A DNA stretch of 28,771 nucleotides from Spirochaetales bacterium (GCA_016930115.1 JAFGHN010000250.1:1-28771); one strand, 5' to 3'. Positions 6,819-14,058 are shown, counted from the first letter of the stretch. Translations and numbers: made by a program. Notes: generated from the sequence alone by a model not told the origin.

Positions 6819-9800
6819 ATGAGAGATATTCAGGATTTCGACAATATAATGATCAAACTCGCCTCGCCGGAGCAGATCAGGGCGTGGTCATACGGCGAAG
6901 TGAAAAAGCCGGAAACGATAAACTACCGCACCTTGAGGCCGGAGAAGGATGGGCTGTTTTGCGAGCGCATATTCGGGACCACCAAGGAGTGGGAGTGTTA
7001 TTGCGGCAAGTTTAAGTCTATCCGTTACAAGGGTGTTATCTGCGACCGGTGCGGCGTCGAGGTGACCCATTTCAAGGTGAGACGAGAAAGAATGGGGCAT
7101 ATAGAGCTCGCTTCGCCGGTTTCCCACATCTGGTATTACCGGTCGGTTCCCTCGAGAATGGGGCTACTGCTCGATTTGTCGATCGCCGGGCTCCGCTCAA
7201 TACTGTATTACGAAAAGTACATAGTTATCGATGCAAGCGACACCGACCTGAAGAAAATGCAGCTTCTTTCTGAGGAGGAATACCTTGAAGCCCGTGAGAG
7301 GTTTGGCATGGGTTTTACCGCGGGTATCGGCGCCGAGGCGATACGGACGCTTCTGGAAGGGCTCGATCTTGACGCTTTGAGTGCCAGGCTCAGGAAACGC
7401 ATGGTTGAGAAGGGCATTAAATCTGACAAGCGTCTGTTAAAACGGATCGAGATTGTTGAGAATTTCAGAGATTCAGGGAACAAGCCCGAATGGATGATAC
7501 TTGACGTGATCCCGGTAATACCGCCGGAGCTCAGGCCGATGGTTCAGCTCGATGGTGGTCGTTTTGCCACATCGGATCTGAACGATCTCTACCGGCGCGT
7601 GATTAACAGGAACAACAGGCTCAAACGTCTCATGTCGCTCAATGCCCCCGATATTATCATCCGAAATGAAAAGCGCATGCTCCAGGAAGCTGTGGACGCC
7701 TTGTTCGATAATTCAAAAAAGAAGCGCGTGGTCAAAGGAGCCTCGAACCGGCCGTTGAAATCTCTTTCGGATATGCTGAAAGGAAAACAGGGCCGTTTTA
7801 GACAGAATCTCCTGGGAAAACGAGTTGATTATTCGGGGCGTTCTGTTATCGTGGTAGGGCCCGAACTCAAGCTCCATCAGTGTGGTCTTCCCACCAAGAT
7901 GGCTCTGGAGTTGTACAAGCCCTTCATAATGAAGAAACTCGTTGAGAAGGACGTTGTCTACAACATTAAGAAGGCCAAGACACTTGTTGAGCAGGAGACT
8001 CCTGAGGTATTTGCCGTACTCGACGATGTCGTGAGAGAACACCCGGTGCTTCTGAACCGGGCCCCCACGTTGCACCGATTGGGAATCCAGGCTTTTGAGC
8101 CCATCCTCATCGAGGGCAAAGCCATCAAGCTTCACCCACTGGTCTGCCACGCCTATAATGCCGATTTTGACGGAGACCAGATGGCCGTTCACGTACCGCT
8201 CACCCAGGCGGCGCAGATAGAATGCTGGTCATTGATGCTTTCTTCCAAGAATCTGCTGAACCCGGCGGATGGGAGCCCAATCGTATTTCCCTCGCAGGAC
8301 ATGGTGCTCGGAGTTTACTACCTCACCATGGCCCGGCCCGGAGCGAAAGGTGAGGGCAAATATTTCAGTTCTACAGACGAAGTCTTGATGGCCCTCGATT
8401 CGAAGTCAATCAACTACAACGCACTGTGCAAGGTCGAAATAAACGGAAACATAGTTGAAACCACCCCCGGCAGGATTATCCTGAATGAAGAACTGCCGGA
8501 GCAGCTCGGATTTATTAACCAGGGGATGGGAGACAAGGAACTCAAAACCTTGGTTGCCAGCTGTTACAAGGAGCACGGACCGTCGGTTACGGTTCAGATG
8601 CTCGATAAGATCAAGGACCTCGGATTCAAGTACGCCACTATTTTCGGCGCCACCATCGGCATGGATGATATCGTTATCCCGAAAGTAAAGCGCAGCATGA
8701 TGGAAGATGCCAATGCCGAGGTCTTGAAAATCCAGAATCAGTATCTGCAGGGGCACATCACCCAGGAGGAACGGTACAACCGGGTTGTTGAGGTGTGGAG
8801 TAAGACAAACGAAGACCTGACTACCGAGGTGATGAAATCCCTGAAGGCTGATCGCGACGGTTTCAATCCGGTCTACATGATGGCTGTATCCAACGCCAGA
8901 GGGAGCCGGTCCCAGATCAGGCAGCTGGCGGGAATGCGTGGCCTGATGGCCAAACCTTCAGGGGAGATCATTGAGCTTCCGATCCGTTCGAGTTTTAAAG
9001 AAGGTCTTTCCGTAATCGAGTTCTTTATTTCGACCAACGGAGCAAGGAAGGGCCTCGCCGACACTGCGTTGAAGACTGCGGACGCCGGCTATCTCACACG
9101 CAGGCTTGTGGATATTGCGCAAGACGTGGTGGTCAACGAAGAGGACTGCGGAACAATCAACGGTCTCGAAAGAATGGCGCTGAAAGACGGGGAGGAAATC
9201 GTCGAATCCCTGCGGGATAGAATTACAGGCCGGTTCACCCTGGAGCGGGTCAAGCACCCGATCACGGGCGAAGTCATAATAGAGGTGAATGAGGAAATTA
9301 CTGACGAAATCGCCGAATACATTGAGGAAGTCGGAATCGAACGTGTAAGGATCCGGACTGTTCTTACTTGCGAAACAAAACACGGTGTCTGTCAGAAATG
9401 TTACGGACGCAATCTTGCCACGAACAAGACGGTGGAAATAGGCGAAGCTGTGGGAATCATCGCGGCTCAATCTATCGGTCAGCCGGGTACGCAGCTTACC
9501 ATGCGTACCTTCCATATCGGTGGTACGGCGACGAAGATCAGCGAGGAAAACCGTATCTATCTAAACTACCCGGTTATCGTGAAGGCAATACACGGTAGTA
9601 CCGTCAAGTTGGAGAGCGGTAACCTGCTTTTTACCCGAAAGGGTAATGTCATCGTCAGCAAGATTTTGGATAGCGTAAAGTTGCGAAAGACGGATAAGGT
9701 TCTTATCGAAGACGGGCAGAAGGTTATTACAGACCAGCCCATCATTGTCCGCGGAACCAAGGAAATCAAGTCGTCTCAAATCGCTTACGTACACACCACT

Positions 9801-11081
9801 GAAAAAGAGCTCCTCCTTATTGCGCAGGAACAGAAAGTGGAAATCAGAAGTGGGTCCGAGTTGGCGGTGAAAGAGGGAGATTTAGTCGACAAGGAAGAAT
9901 CGATAGCCATTTTCGATCCTTTTTCGGAACCGATCATAGCTGAAGTCGGCGGCATCGTGCGATTTCACGATATTATTCTCGGTACGACGTTGAAAGAGGA
10001 AATAAACGAGGATACAGGTAATATAGATAAGAAGATAACCGAGTTTACGCTTGAAAGCCTGCAGCCTCGCATTGTTATCGAGGGGAAGGACGGTGAAGAG
10101 TCTACTGCCTATTATCTGCCCGGAAGTGCCTATCTGAACGTGGAAGACGGCGCGACGGTTAAACCTGGACGAACCCTGGCAAAAATCCTCAAGGAAAGCT
10201 TCAAAACACGGGACATTACCGGCGGTCTGCCCCGCGTTGGTGAGCTGTTCGAGGCGAGAAGACCGAAATCGGTTGCAACGCTCGCACAGATCAGCGGGAC
10301 CGTTCATTTCAAGGGCATTGTGAAAGGTAAGCGCATAATCGTCATCGAAGACGCCTATGGCAACGAGTACAAGCACCAGGTACCCATGGGGAAACACCTC
10401 CTTGTAAGGGAAGGTGATGAAGTCAACGCAGGGGAGCAACTGTGCGACGGCAACACAGACCCGCACGATATCCTCGACATCCTTGGCGAAAACGCCCTGC
10501 AATCATTCCTGATAAACGAGATTCAGGAGGTATACCGGCTGCAGGGCGTGAGTATCAATGACAAGCACATCGGCGTGATTATCAGACAAATGATGAGAAA
10601 GGTGGAGATAGAGCAGGTCGGCGATACAAACTTCATCTACGGCCAGCAGGTTGACAAATACCGGTTCCACGAAGAGAACCAGAAGGTATTGAGAGAGGGC
10701 GGTCAATCGGCGGTGGCGCGACCCTTGCTCTTGGGTATTACACGGGCTTCCCTCAATATTGATTCTTTTATTTCGGCGGCGTCGTTTCAGGAGACCACCA
10801 AGGTACTCACAAACGCCGCAATTGCGGGGAGCAATGACAGCCTGCGGGGATTGAAAGAGAACGTCATTATCGGACATCTGATCCCCGCCGGGACAGGGAT
10901 GCGCCAGTACAAGCAGATCAAGCTCTACGATGAGAAGAGCGAGGACTTGGACGTCTATGTCCAGTCGATCATAGAGCAGCGCCGCTTAGAGGAGCAGCTG
11001 CGTTCTGAAGAGGAACATTTCGAGGACCTGGACGGCCCGGAGTATGTCGAGCCAACACCTGTCATACAAGAGGATGCTTGA
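6819..11081 (+). CDS. rpoC: DNA-directed RNA polymerase subunit beta'
   Basis: This 1420-residue subunit has all catalytic elements of beta'. Zinc site 1 is Cys60, Cys62, Cys75 and Cys78. The Mg-binding motif NADFDGD is at 447-453, with catalytic Asp449, Asp451 and Asp453. Zinc site 2 is Cys777, Cys851, Cys858 and Cys861. The trigger loop starts around QPGTQLTMRTFHIGG (888-902) and resumes at GGLPRVGELFEARRP (1135-1149). About 230 residues are inserted between these halves, comparable in place to the SI3 insertion of Gram-negative polymerases. A strong GGGGGGGAG precedes the ATG. The stop codon overlaps the -35 element of a promoter for rpsL. Confidence 0.98.
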   Translation: MRDIQDFDNIMIKLASPEQIRAWSYGEVKKPETINYRTLRPEKDGLFCERIFGTTKEWECYCGKFKSIRYKGVICDRCGVEVTHFKVRRERMGHIELASPVSHIWYYRSVPSRMGLLLDLSIAGLRSILYYEKYIVIDASDTDLKKMQLLSEEEYLEARERFGMGFTAGIGAEAIRTLLEGLDLDALSARLRKRMVEKGIKSDKRLLKRIEIVENFRDSGNKPEWMILDVIPVIPPELRPMVQLDGGRFATSDLNDLYRRVINRNNRLKRLMSLNAPDIIIRNEKRMLQEAVDALFDNSKKKRVVKGASNRPLKSLSDMLKGKQGRFRQNLLGKRVDYSGRSVIVVGPELKLHQCGLPTKMALELYKPFIMKKLVEKDVVYNIKKAKTLVEQETPEVFAVLDDVVREHPVLLNRAPTLHRLGIQAFEPILIEGKAIKLHPLVCHAYNADFDGDQMAVHVPLTQAAQIECWSLMLSSKNLLNPADGSPIVFPSQDMVLGVYYLTMARPGAKGEGKYFSSTDEVLMALDSKSINYNALCKVEINGNIVETTPGRIILNEELPEQLGFINQGMGDKELKTLVASCYKEHGPSVTVQMLDKIKDLGFKYATIFGATIGMDDIVIPKVKRSMMEDANAEVLKIQNQYLQGHITQEERYNRVVEVWSKTNEDLTTEVMKSLKADRDGFNPVYMMAVSNARGSRSQIRQLAGMRGLMAKPSGEIIELPIRSSFKEGLSVIEFFISTNGARKGLADTALKTADAGYLTRRLVDIAQDVVVNEEDCGTINGLERMALKDGEEIVESLRDRITGRFTLERVKHPITGEVIIEVNEEITDEIAEYIEEVGIERVRIRTVLTCETKHGVCQKCYGRNLATNKTVEIGEAVGIIAAQSIGQPGTQLTMRTFHIGGTATKISEENRIYLNYPVIVKAIHGSTVKLESGNLLFTRKGNVIVSKILDSVKLRKTDKVLIEDGQKVITDQPIIVRGTKEIKSSQIAYVHTTEKELLLIAQEQKVEIRSGSELAVKEGDLVDKEESIAIFDPFSEPIIAEVGGIVRFHDIILGTTLKEEINEDTGNIDKKITEFTLESLQPRIVIEGKDGEESTAYYLPGSAYLNVEDGATVKPGRTLAKILKESFKTRDITGGLPRVGELFEARRPKSVATLAQISGTVHFKGIVKGKRIIVIEDAYGNEYKHQVPMGKHLLVREGDEVNAGEQLCDGNTDPHDILDILGENALQSFLINEIQEVYRLQGVSINDKHIGVIIRQMMRKVEIEQVGDTNFIYGQQVDKYRFHEENQKVLREGGQSAVARPLLLGITRASLNIDSFISAASFQETTKVLTNAAIAGSNDSLRGLKENVIIGHLIPAGTGMRQYKQIKLYDEKSEDLDVYVQSIIEQRRLEEQLRSEEEHFEDLDGPEYVEPTPVIQEDA

Positions 11082-11106
11082 CATTTCAGAAGCATACTGT
11101 TAGATT
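11078..11106 (+). promoter_or_regulatory. Promoter of rpsL-rpsG
   Basis: A perfect -35 TTGACA (11078-11083) overlaps the rpoC stop codon. After a 17-base spacer comes -10 TAGATT (11101-11106), with a TG one base upstream (11098-11099) forming an extended -10. Transcription would start near 11113 and give a leader of about 45 bases to rpsL. Sigma-70 type by consensus; not tested. Confidence 0.72.
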
Positions 11107-11156
11107 CGGTGCTCACGCGCCGGTAAGGCGTAAGCAGGATAAGGAAAGGTTTGTAT

Positions 11157-11531
11157 ATGCCTACAGTAAATCAATTGGTGAGAAAAGGGCGAAAGAAAGC
11201 CGCTAAGAAAACAAAATCCCCCGCTCTCACTTCATGTCCGCAGCGCCGTGGCGTTTGCACGAGGGTGTTTACAATGACGCCCAAGAAACCCAACTCAGCG
11301 CTCAGAAAGGTAGCTCGCGTGCGGTTGAGCAACGGAATTGAAGCCAACGCATATATACCCGGCATCGGTCACAACTTGCAGGAACACTCCGTTGTCCTCA
11401 TCCGGGGCGGCAGGATCAAGGATCTTCCGGGCGTGAGGTATCACATTATCCGCGGGGCCAAGGATACGTTGGGAGTGGACGACAGAAAAAAAGGACGCTC
11501 CAAATACGGGTCCAAAAAACCAAGGGCGTAG
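11157..11531 (+). CDS. rpsL: 30S ribosomal protein S12
   Basis: The 124-residue protein is S12, at the decoding centre. It contains the conserved core TPKKPNSALRKVARVRL with Lys43 (same number as in E. coli), which is the streptomycin-sensitive form, and KDLPGVRYH, whose Asp is the target of methylthiolation where RimO is present. The ATG at 11157 is preceded by AAGGAAAGG with a seven-base spacer; an in-frame TTG six bases earlier is less likely. It heads a short str cluster with rpsG and has its own promoter. Confidence 0.98.
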   Translation: MPTVNQLVRKGRKKAAKKTKSPALTSCPQRRGVCTRVFTMTPKKPNSALRKVARVRLSNGIEANAYIPGIGHNLQEHSVVLIRGGRIKDLPGVRYHIIRGAKDTLGVDDRKKGRSKYGSKKPRA

Positions 11532-11546
11532 GGAGAGGCGAGATAC

Positions 11547-12017
11547 ATGAGTAGAAGACAGGTCGTGCAGGCAAGAGAGACTCTCCCTGATCCGATGTAC
11601 AGCAGCGTCGTTGCTGAAAAATTCATTAACCGGATGATGACCCGCGGAAAAAAAATGGTCGCGCGGAAAATACTTTACGATGCGATGGAAGCGATGCGGG
11701 AAAAAGTCAATGAGGACCCGCTTCCGCTTTTTCTTAAGGCTCTGGATAACGTCAAGCCGATGGTGGAAGTCAAGTCCCGAAGGGTCGGCGGCTCCACTTA
11801 CCAGGTGCCTGTTGAAGTAAACGACAAAAGAAGGGAAGCGCTGGCCATGCGGTGGATTATTCAGGCGGCACGTGCGCGTTCCGGTTCGTCTATGGCGAGC
11901 AGATTGAGCTCCGAGTTGCTCGATGCGTACAATGCCACCGGCACCGCGTTTAAGAAAAAGGAAGATACCCATAGAATGGCTGAGGCGAATAAAGCTTTTT
12001 CCCATTATCGTTGGTAA
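11547..12017 (+). CDS. rpsG: 30S ribosomal protein S7
   Basis: At 156 residues this is normal S7, the primary binder that nucleates the 30S head and lines the E-site tRNA path. It has the family start MSRRQVVQARETLPDP, the segment VEVKSRRVGGSTYQVPVEV and the Trp-containing C terminus. It lies 15 bases after rpsL. In the classical str operon fusA (EF-G) comes next; here a 364-base non-coding gap and tuf follow instead. Confidence 0.98.
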   Translation: MSRRQVVQARETLPDPMYSSVVAEKFINRMMTRGKKMVARKILYDAMEAMREKVNEDPLPLFLKALDNVKPMVEVKSRRVGGSTYQVPVEVNDKRREALAMRWIIQAARARSGSSMASRLSSELLDAYNATGTAFKKKEDTHRMAEANKAFSHYRW

Positions 12018-12061
12018 TAGCAGGGTTTATCTCGCTACAGGAATAAATTTGGGGTACCTAC

Positions 12062-12090
12062 TTGCTTTTATGGCGAGTATTTTGTAATAT
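12062..12090 (+). promoter_or_regulatory. Candidate promoter of tuf
   Basis: TTGCTT (12062-12067) and TAATAT (12085-12090) are separated by exactly 17 bases, in an AT-rich patch 45 bases after rpsG. Transcription would begin near 12097, leaving a leader of about 285 bases before tuf. The -35 is moderate. The same stretch can fold into a 7-bp hairpin (12059-12065 with 12073-12079) followed by TTTTT, so a weak terminator for rpsLG is an alternative or additional reading. Confidence 0.5.
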
Positions 12091-12123
12091 AAGTGCCTTC
12101 GCTTAGGTATTGCGGCCAAACCG

Positions 12124-12172
12124 ATCATCAGGCTGACCGGGGCTTTTCCAGCCGCCGGGCCGTCTGGATGAT
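12124..12172 (+). promoter_or_regulatory. tuf leader element A: long imperfect hairpin
   Basis: From the base: ATCATC (12124-12129) with GATGAT (12167-12172); GGC (12131-12133) with GCC (12159-12161); CCGG (12137-12140) with CCGG (12155-12158); GGCT (12141-12144) with AGCC (12150-12153); loop TTTCC. Bulges on both sides (TGA 12134-12136, G12154, 12162-12164) resemble a protein- or ligand-binding stem more than a terminator. Confidence 0.5.
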
Positions 12173-12174
12173 TA

Positions 12175-12245
12175 GGTGGTGCGTGTCAGAGAGCCGGACG
12201 GGAATACGCCGGCTCACGCCGGATAAAGGCGTTTAAAACACCACC
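12175..12245 (+). promoter_or_regulatory. tuf leader element B: three-way junction
   Basis: The closing stem is GGTGGTG (12175-12181) with CACCACC (12239-12245); ATT 12171-12173 with AAT 12246-12248 could extend it past a bulged A. Inside are two adjoining perfect stems. One is GAGCCGG (12191-12197) with CCGGCTC (12209-12215). The other is ACGCC (12216-12220) with GGCGT (12228-12232), with loop GGATAAA. Joining strands are 12182-12190 and 12233-12238. Both arm loops contain GGA. Confidence 0.6.
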
Positions 12246-12268
12246 AATTTGTCTGCCCGTTATTTTTT

Positions 12269-12285
12269 CCGCACGTACGGTGCGG
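12269..12285 (+). promoter_or_regulatory. tuf leader element C: hairpin
   Basis: CCGCAC (12269-12274) pairs with GTGCGG (12280-12285) around GTACG, directly after a TATTTTTT run. No T-run follows, so it is not a + strand terminator. Confidence 0.5.
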
Positions 12286-12294
12286 TTAAGAAGT

Positions 12295-12320
12295 CGGCGG
12301 TGTGATTTTTATCGCCGCCG
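12295..12320 (+). promoter_or_regulatory. tuf leader element D: GC-rich hairpin
   Basis: CGGCGGTG (12295-12302) pairs with CGCCGCCG (12313-12320) with one T-G pair, around a T-rich ten-base loop. It is the most stable local hairpin of the leader. The following bases (GTGATTGTAT) are not a terminator tail. Confidence 0.55.
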
Positions 12321-12339
12321 GTGATTGTATAAGGATAGA

Positions 12340-12367
12340 GATTTCTCTAACTTTGGGTCTAGAAATC
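12340..12367 (+). promoter_or_regulatory. tuf leader element E: hairpin next to the ribosome site
   Basis: GATTTCT (12340-12346) pairs with AGAAATC (12361-12367). Three bases later comes the strong Shine-Dalgarno AGGAGG (12371-12376), five bases before the tuf ATG. The hairpin leaves the ribosome site exposed and could present it or act as a roadblock target. Confidence 0.45.
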
Positions 12368-12381
12368 ACAAGGAGGAAGTG

Positions 12382-13572
12382 ATGGCCAAAGCAAAATTCG
12401 AAAGGACAAAACCACATATCAACGTCGGTACAATTGGTCACGTCGACCATGGTAAGACAACGCTCACCGCGGCGATTACTATGCACTGCGCAAAGCTGTT
12501 TGGCGACAAGATAATGAGTTACGACGATATCGATAATGCACCCGAGGAGAAAGCGAGGGGTATTACGATAAACACCCGGCATGTCGAATACCAGTCCGAG
12601 AAAAGACATTACGCCCATGTCGACTGTCCCGGCCACGCAGACTATATCAAGAACATGATCACAGGCGCTGCCCAGATGGACGGAGCGGTTCTTGTTGTTT
12701 CCGCGCCGGATTCGGTAATGCCTCAGACAAGAGAGCACATACTTCTCGCACGTCAGGTCGGAGTACCCGCTATGGTCGTATTCCTGAATAAAATCGACCA
12801 GGTTGACGATGAAGAGCTGATCGAGCTTGTCGAGGAAGAAATCCGCGAAGTGCTGACTGAGTACAAGTTCCCGGGTAATGAAATCCCGATCGTCAAGGGT
12901 TCAGCCTTCGAGGCGATGGAAAACCCGGATGACGAAGCGAAGACCGCATGCATTGCTGAGCTTCTCAAGGTGATGGATGATTATTTCCCGGTTCCTGAAA
13001 GGGCGGTTGATCAGCCTTTCCTCATGCATATCGAGGATATCTTCTCGATACAGGGCCGTGGCACCGTTGTCACGGGAAGAATCGACCGCGGTGTGGTAAA
13101 GGTCGGTGATGAAGTCGAGATCGTCGGCATTCGGGAAACCCAGAAGACCGTATGCACCGGCGTCGAGATGTTTAACAAGCTGCTCGATCAAGGCCAGGCC
13201 GGTGACAACATCGGTGCGCTTCTCCGCGGAATTGATAAAGACGCTGTGCAGCGCGGACAGGTCCTCGCCAAGCCCGGCAGCATTACGCCCCACAAGAAAT
13301 TCAAGGGGACGATTTACTGTCTTACCCAGGCGGAAGGCGGGCGCCACTCGCCGTTCTTCAACGGCTACCGACCTCAGTTCTATTTCCAGACGACCGATAT
13401 CACCGGAACAGTCGACCTTCCCGAAGAGAAACAGATGGTCATGCCCGGCGACAACACTGAGATCAACGTTGAGCTTATTCATCCCGTTGCGATGGAGAAG
13501 GGACTTCGCTTCGCCATCAGGGAGGGCGGAAGAACCGTCGCAAGCGGTCAGGTGATCGAGATTGTCGAGTAA
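12382..13572 (+). CDS. tuf: Elongation factor Tu
   Basis: This 396-residue GTPase delivers aminoacyl-tRNA to the ribosomal A site. The P loop GHVDHGKT is at residues 19-26, the effector region ends in RGITI, G3 DCPGH is at 81-85 and G4 NKID at 136-139. Domains 2 and 3 are complete and end in GGRTVASGQVIEIVE. The ATG at 12382 follows AGGAGG; an in-frame start at 12325 would read through leader hairpin E. The MHCAKLFGDK and NTRHVEYQS segments look spirochaetal to me. It stands alone between a long structured leader and a strong terminator, so its output can be set apart from its neighbours. Confidence 0.98.
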   Translation: MAKAKFERTKPHINVGTIGHVDHGKTTLTAAITMHCAKLFGDKIMSYDDIDNAPEEKARGITINTRHVEYQSEKRHYAHVDCPGHADYIKNMITGAAQMDGAVLVVSAPDSVMPQTREHILLARQVGVPAMVVFLNKIDQVDDEELIELVEEEIREVLTEYKFPGNEIPIVKGSAFEAMENPDDEAKTACIAELLKVMDDYFPVPERAVDQPFLMHIEDIFSIQGRGTVVTGRIDRGVVKVGDEVEIVGIRETQKTVCTGVEMFNKLLDQGQAGDNIGALLRGIDKDAVQRGQVLAKPGSITPHKKFKGTIYCLTQAEGGRHSPFFNGYRPQFYFQTTDITGTVDLPEEKQMVMPGDNTEINVELIHPVAMEKGLRFAIREGGRTVASGQVIEIVE

Positions 13573-13577
13573 ACGGC

Positions 13578-13616
13578 AGAGGGTCCCGTTGCTCTCGAGC
13601 GACGGGGCCTCTTTTT
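13578..13616 (+). terminator. Intrinsic terminator after tuf
   Basis: A 15-bp stem with one bulged G (13583) pairs AGAGG (13578-13582) with CCTCT (13608-13612) and TCCCGTTGCT (13584-13593) with AGCGACGGGG (13598-13607) around CTCG, and runs into TTTTT (13612-13616). This is a textbook + strand intrinsic terminator, ending four bases before the Shine-Dalgarno sequence of rpsJ. Confidence 0.9.
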
Positions 13617-13628
13617 CATGGAGGAAAC

Positions 13629-13937
13629 ATGGCCAGCGATAAGATTCGGGTTAGGCTCCGGGGTTTCGATATTGAGCTGATAGACCAGAGTTCAAAAGCG
13701 ATTGCTCAAACGGTAGAGAAAGCCGGCGCGAAAGTTGCGGGACCAATTCCTCTGCCTACGCGCATTAACAAATACACAGTTCTCCGGTCGCCCCATGTCA
13801 ACAAGAAGGCCCGTGAGCAATTCGAAATGCGGACGCATAAACGGTTGATAGACATCATCAATCCGTCGTCTACGGTCATGGATGCTCTCATGAGACTCGA
13901 GCTTCCGGCCGGTGTAGATGTAGAGATCAAGCAGTAG
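13629..13937 (+). CDS. rpsJ: 30S ribosomal protein S10 (NusE)
   Basis: This 102-residue protein is complete S10, with the family motif RGFDIELIDQSSKAI near the start and the conserved loop region KKAREQFEMRTHKRLIDI. S10 sits in the 30S head and, as NusE, binds NusB and the NusG KOW domain in antitermination and in transcription-translation coupling. GGAGG precedes the ATG. It heads the S10 cluster but directly follows the tuf terminator, so read-through or a promoter not seen here must supply its transcripts; it is separated from rplC by an unusual 121-base gap. Confidence 0.98.
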   Translation: MASDKIRVRLRGFDIELIDQSSKAIAQTVEKAGAKVAGPIPLPTRINKYTVLRSPHVNKKAREQFEMRTHKRLIDIINPSSTVMDALMRLELPAGVDVEIKQ

Positions 13938-13961
13938 CCTGACGGGCGTGCGAGCGATTTT

Positions 13962-14029
13962 GGCCTGACAGCATCTGAGACCTGCCTGCGTGGTGAAAGC
14001 GTGTCATGTAGTGCGGCTTGTTGCGGGCC
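13962..14029 (+). promoter_or_regulatory. Structured rpsJ-rplC gap
   Basis: Within the 121-base gap (13938-14058) GGCC (13962-13965) can pair with GGCC (14026-14029). Directly inside, TGACAGC (13966-13972) pairs with GC-TGTCA (13999-14006, one G bulged), and GCGG (14013-14016) may pair with TTGC (14021-14024). I found no terminator tail and no convincing promoter. The gap is the longest inside the S10-spc-alpha block. Confidence 0.35.
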
Positions 14030-14058
14030 TTTAGTGAGAATGGTTTTGGGGAAATAAG

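Larger units (their letters stand above)
12097..12381 (+). ncRNA. Long structured 5' leader of tuf
   Basis: This is the largest gap without a gene (12018-12381). No plausible coding frame fills it. Read as RNA it breaks into five successive folds: an imperfect hairpin (12124-12172), a closed three-way junction (12175-12245), a 6-bp hairpin (12269-12285), an 8-bp GC-rich hairpin (12295-12320) and a 7-bp hairpin just before the ribosome site (12340-12367). I do not recognise it as a known riboswitch or ribosomal-protein leader class. It sits between a good promoter and the gene for EF-Tu, so a regulatory role is likely but inferred. Confidence 0.55.

Noticed and set aside
12059..12083. Hairpin plus T-run as a terminator of rpsLG
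   Set aside because: The stem is only 7 bp with a T-G pair, and the same bases form a better-supported -35/-10 promoter; kept only as an alternative reading in the promoter entry.
12295..12320. Hairpin D as an intrinsic terminator or attenuator of tuf
   Set aside because: The stem is strong, but no T-run follows it on the + strand and no A-run-led tail makes it one on the - strand.
12328..12333. TATAAG as a second -10 element close to tuf
   Set aside because: No acceptable -35 lies 16-18 bases upstream (ATTTTT in the loop of hairpin D).
12325..12381. Earlier in-frame start for tuf
   Set aside because: The added residues have no counterpart in EF-Tu, and AGGAGG precedes the ATG at 12382 at ideal spacing.
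12286..12738. 150-codon open frame on the - strand across the tuf leader and 5' end of tuf
   Set aside because: Half of it is antisense to the EF-Tu GTPase domain and the rest covers hairpins; no family features.
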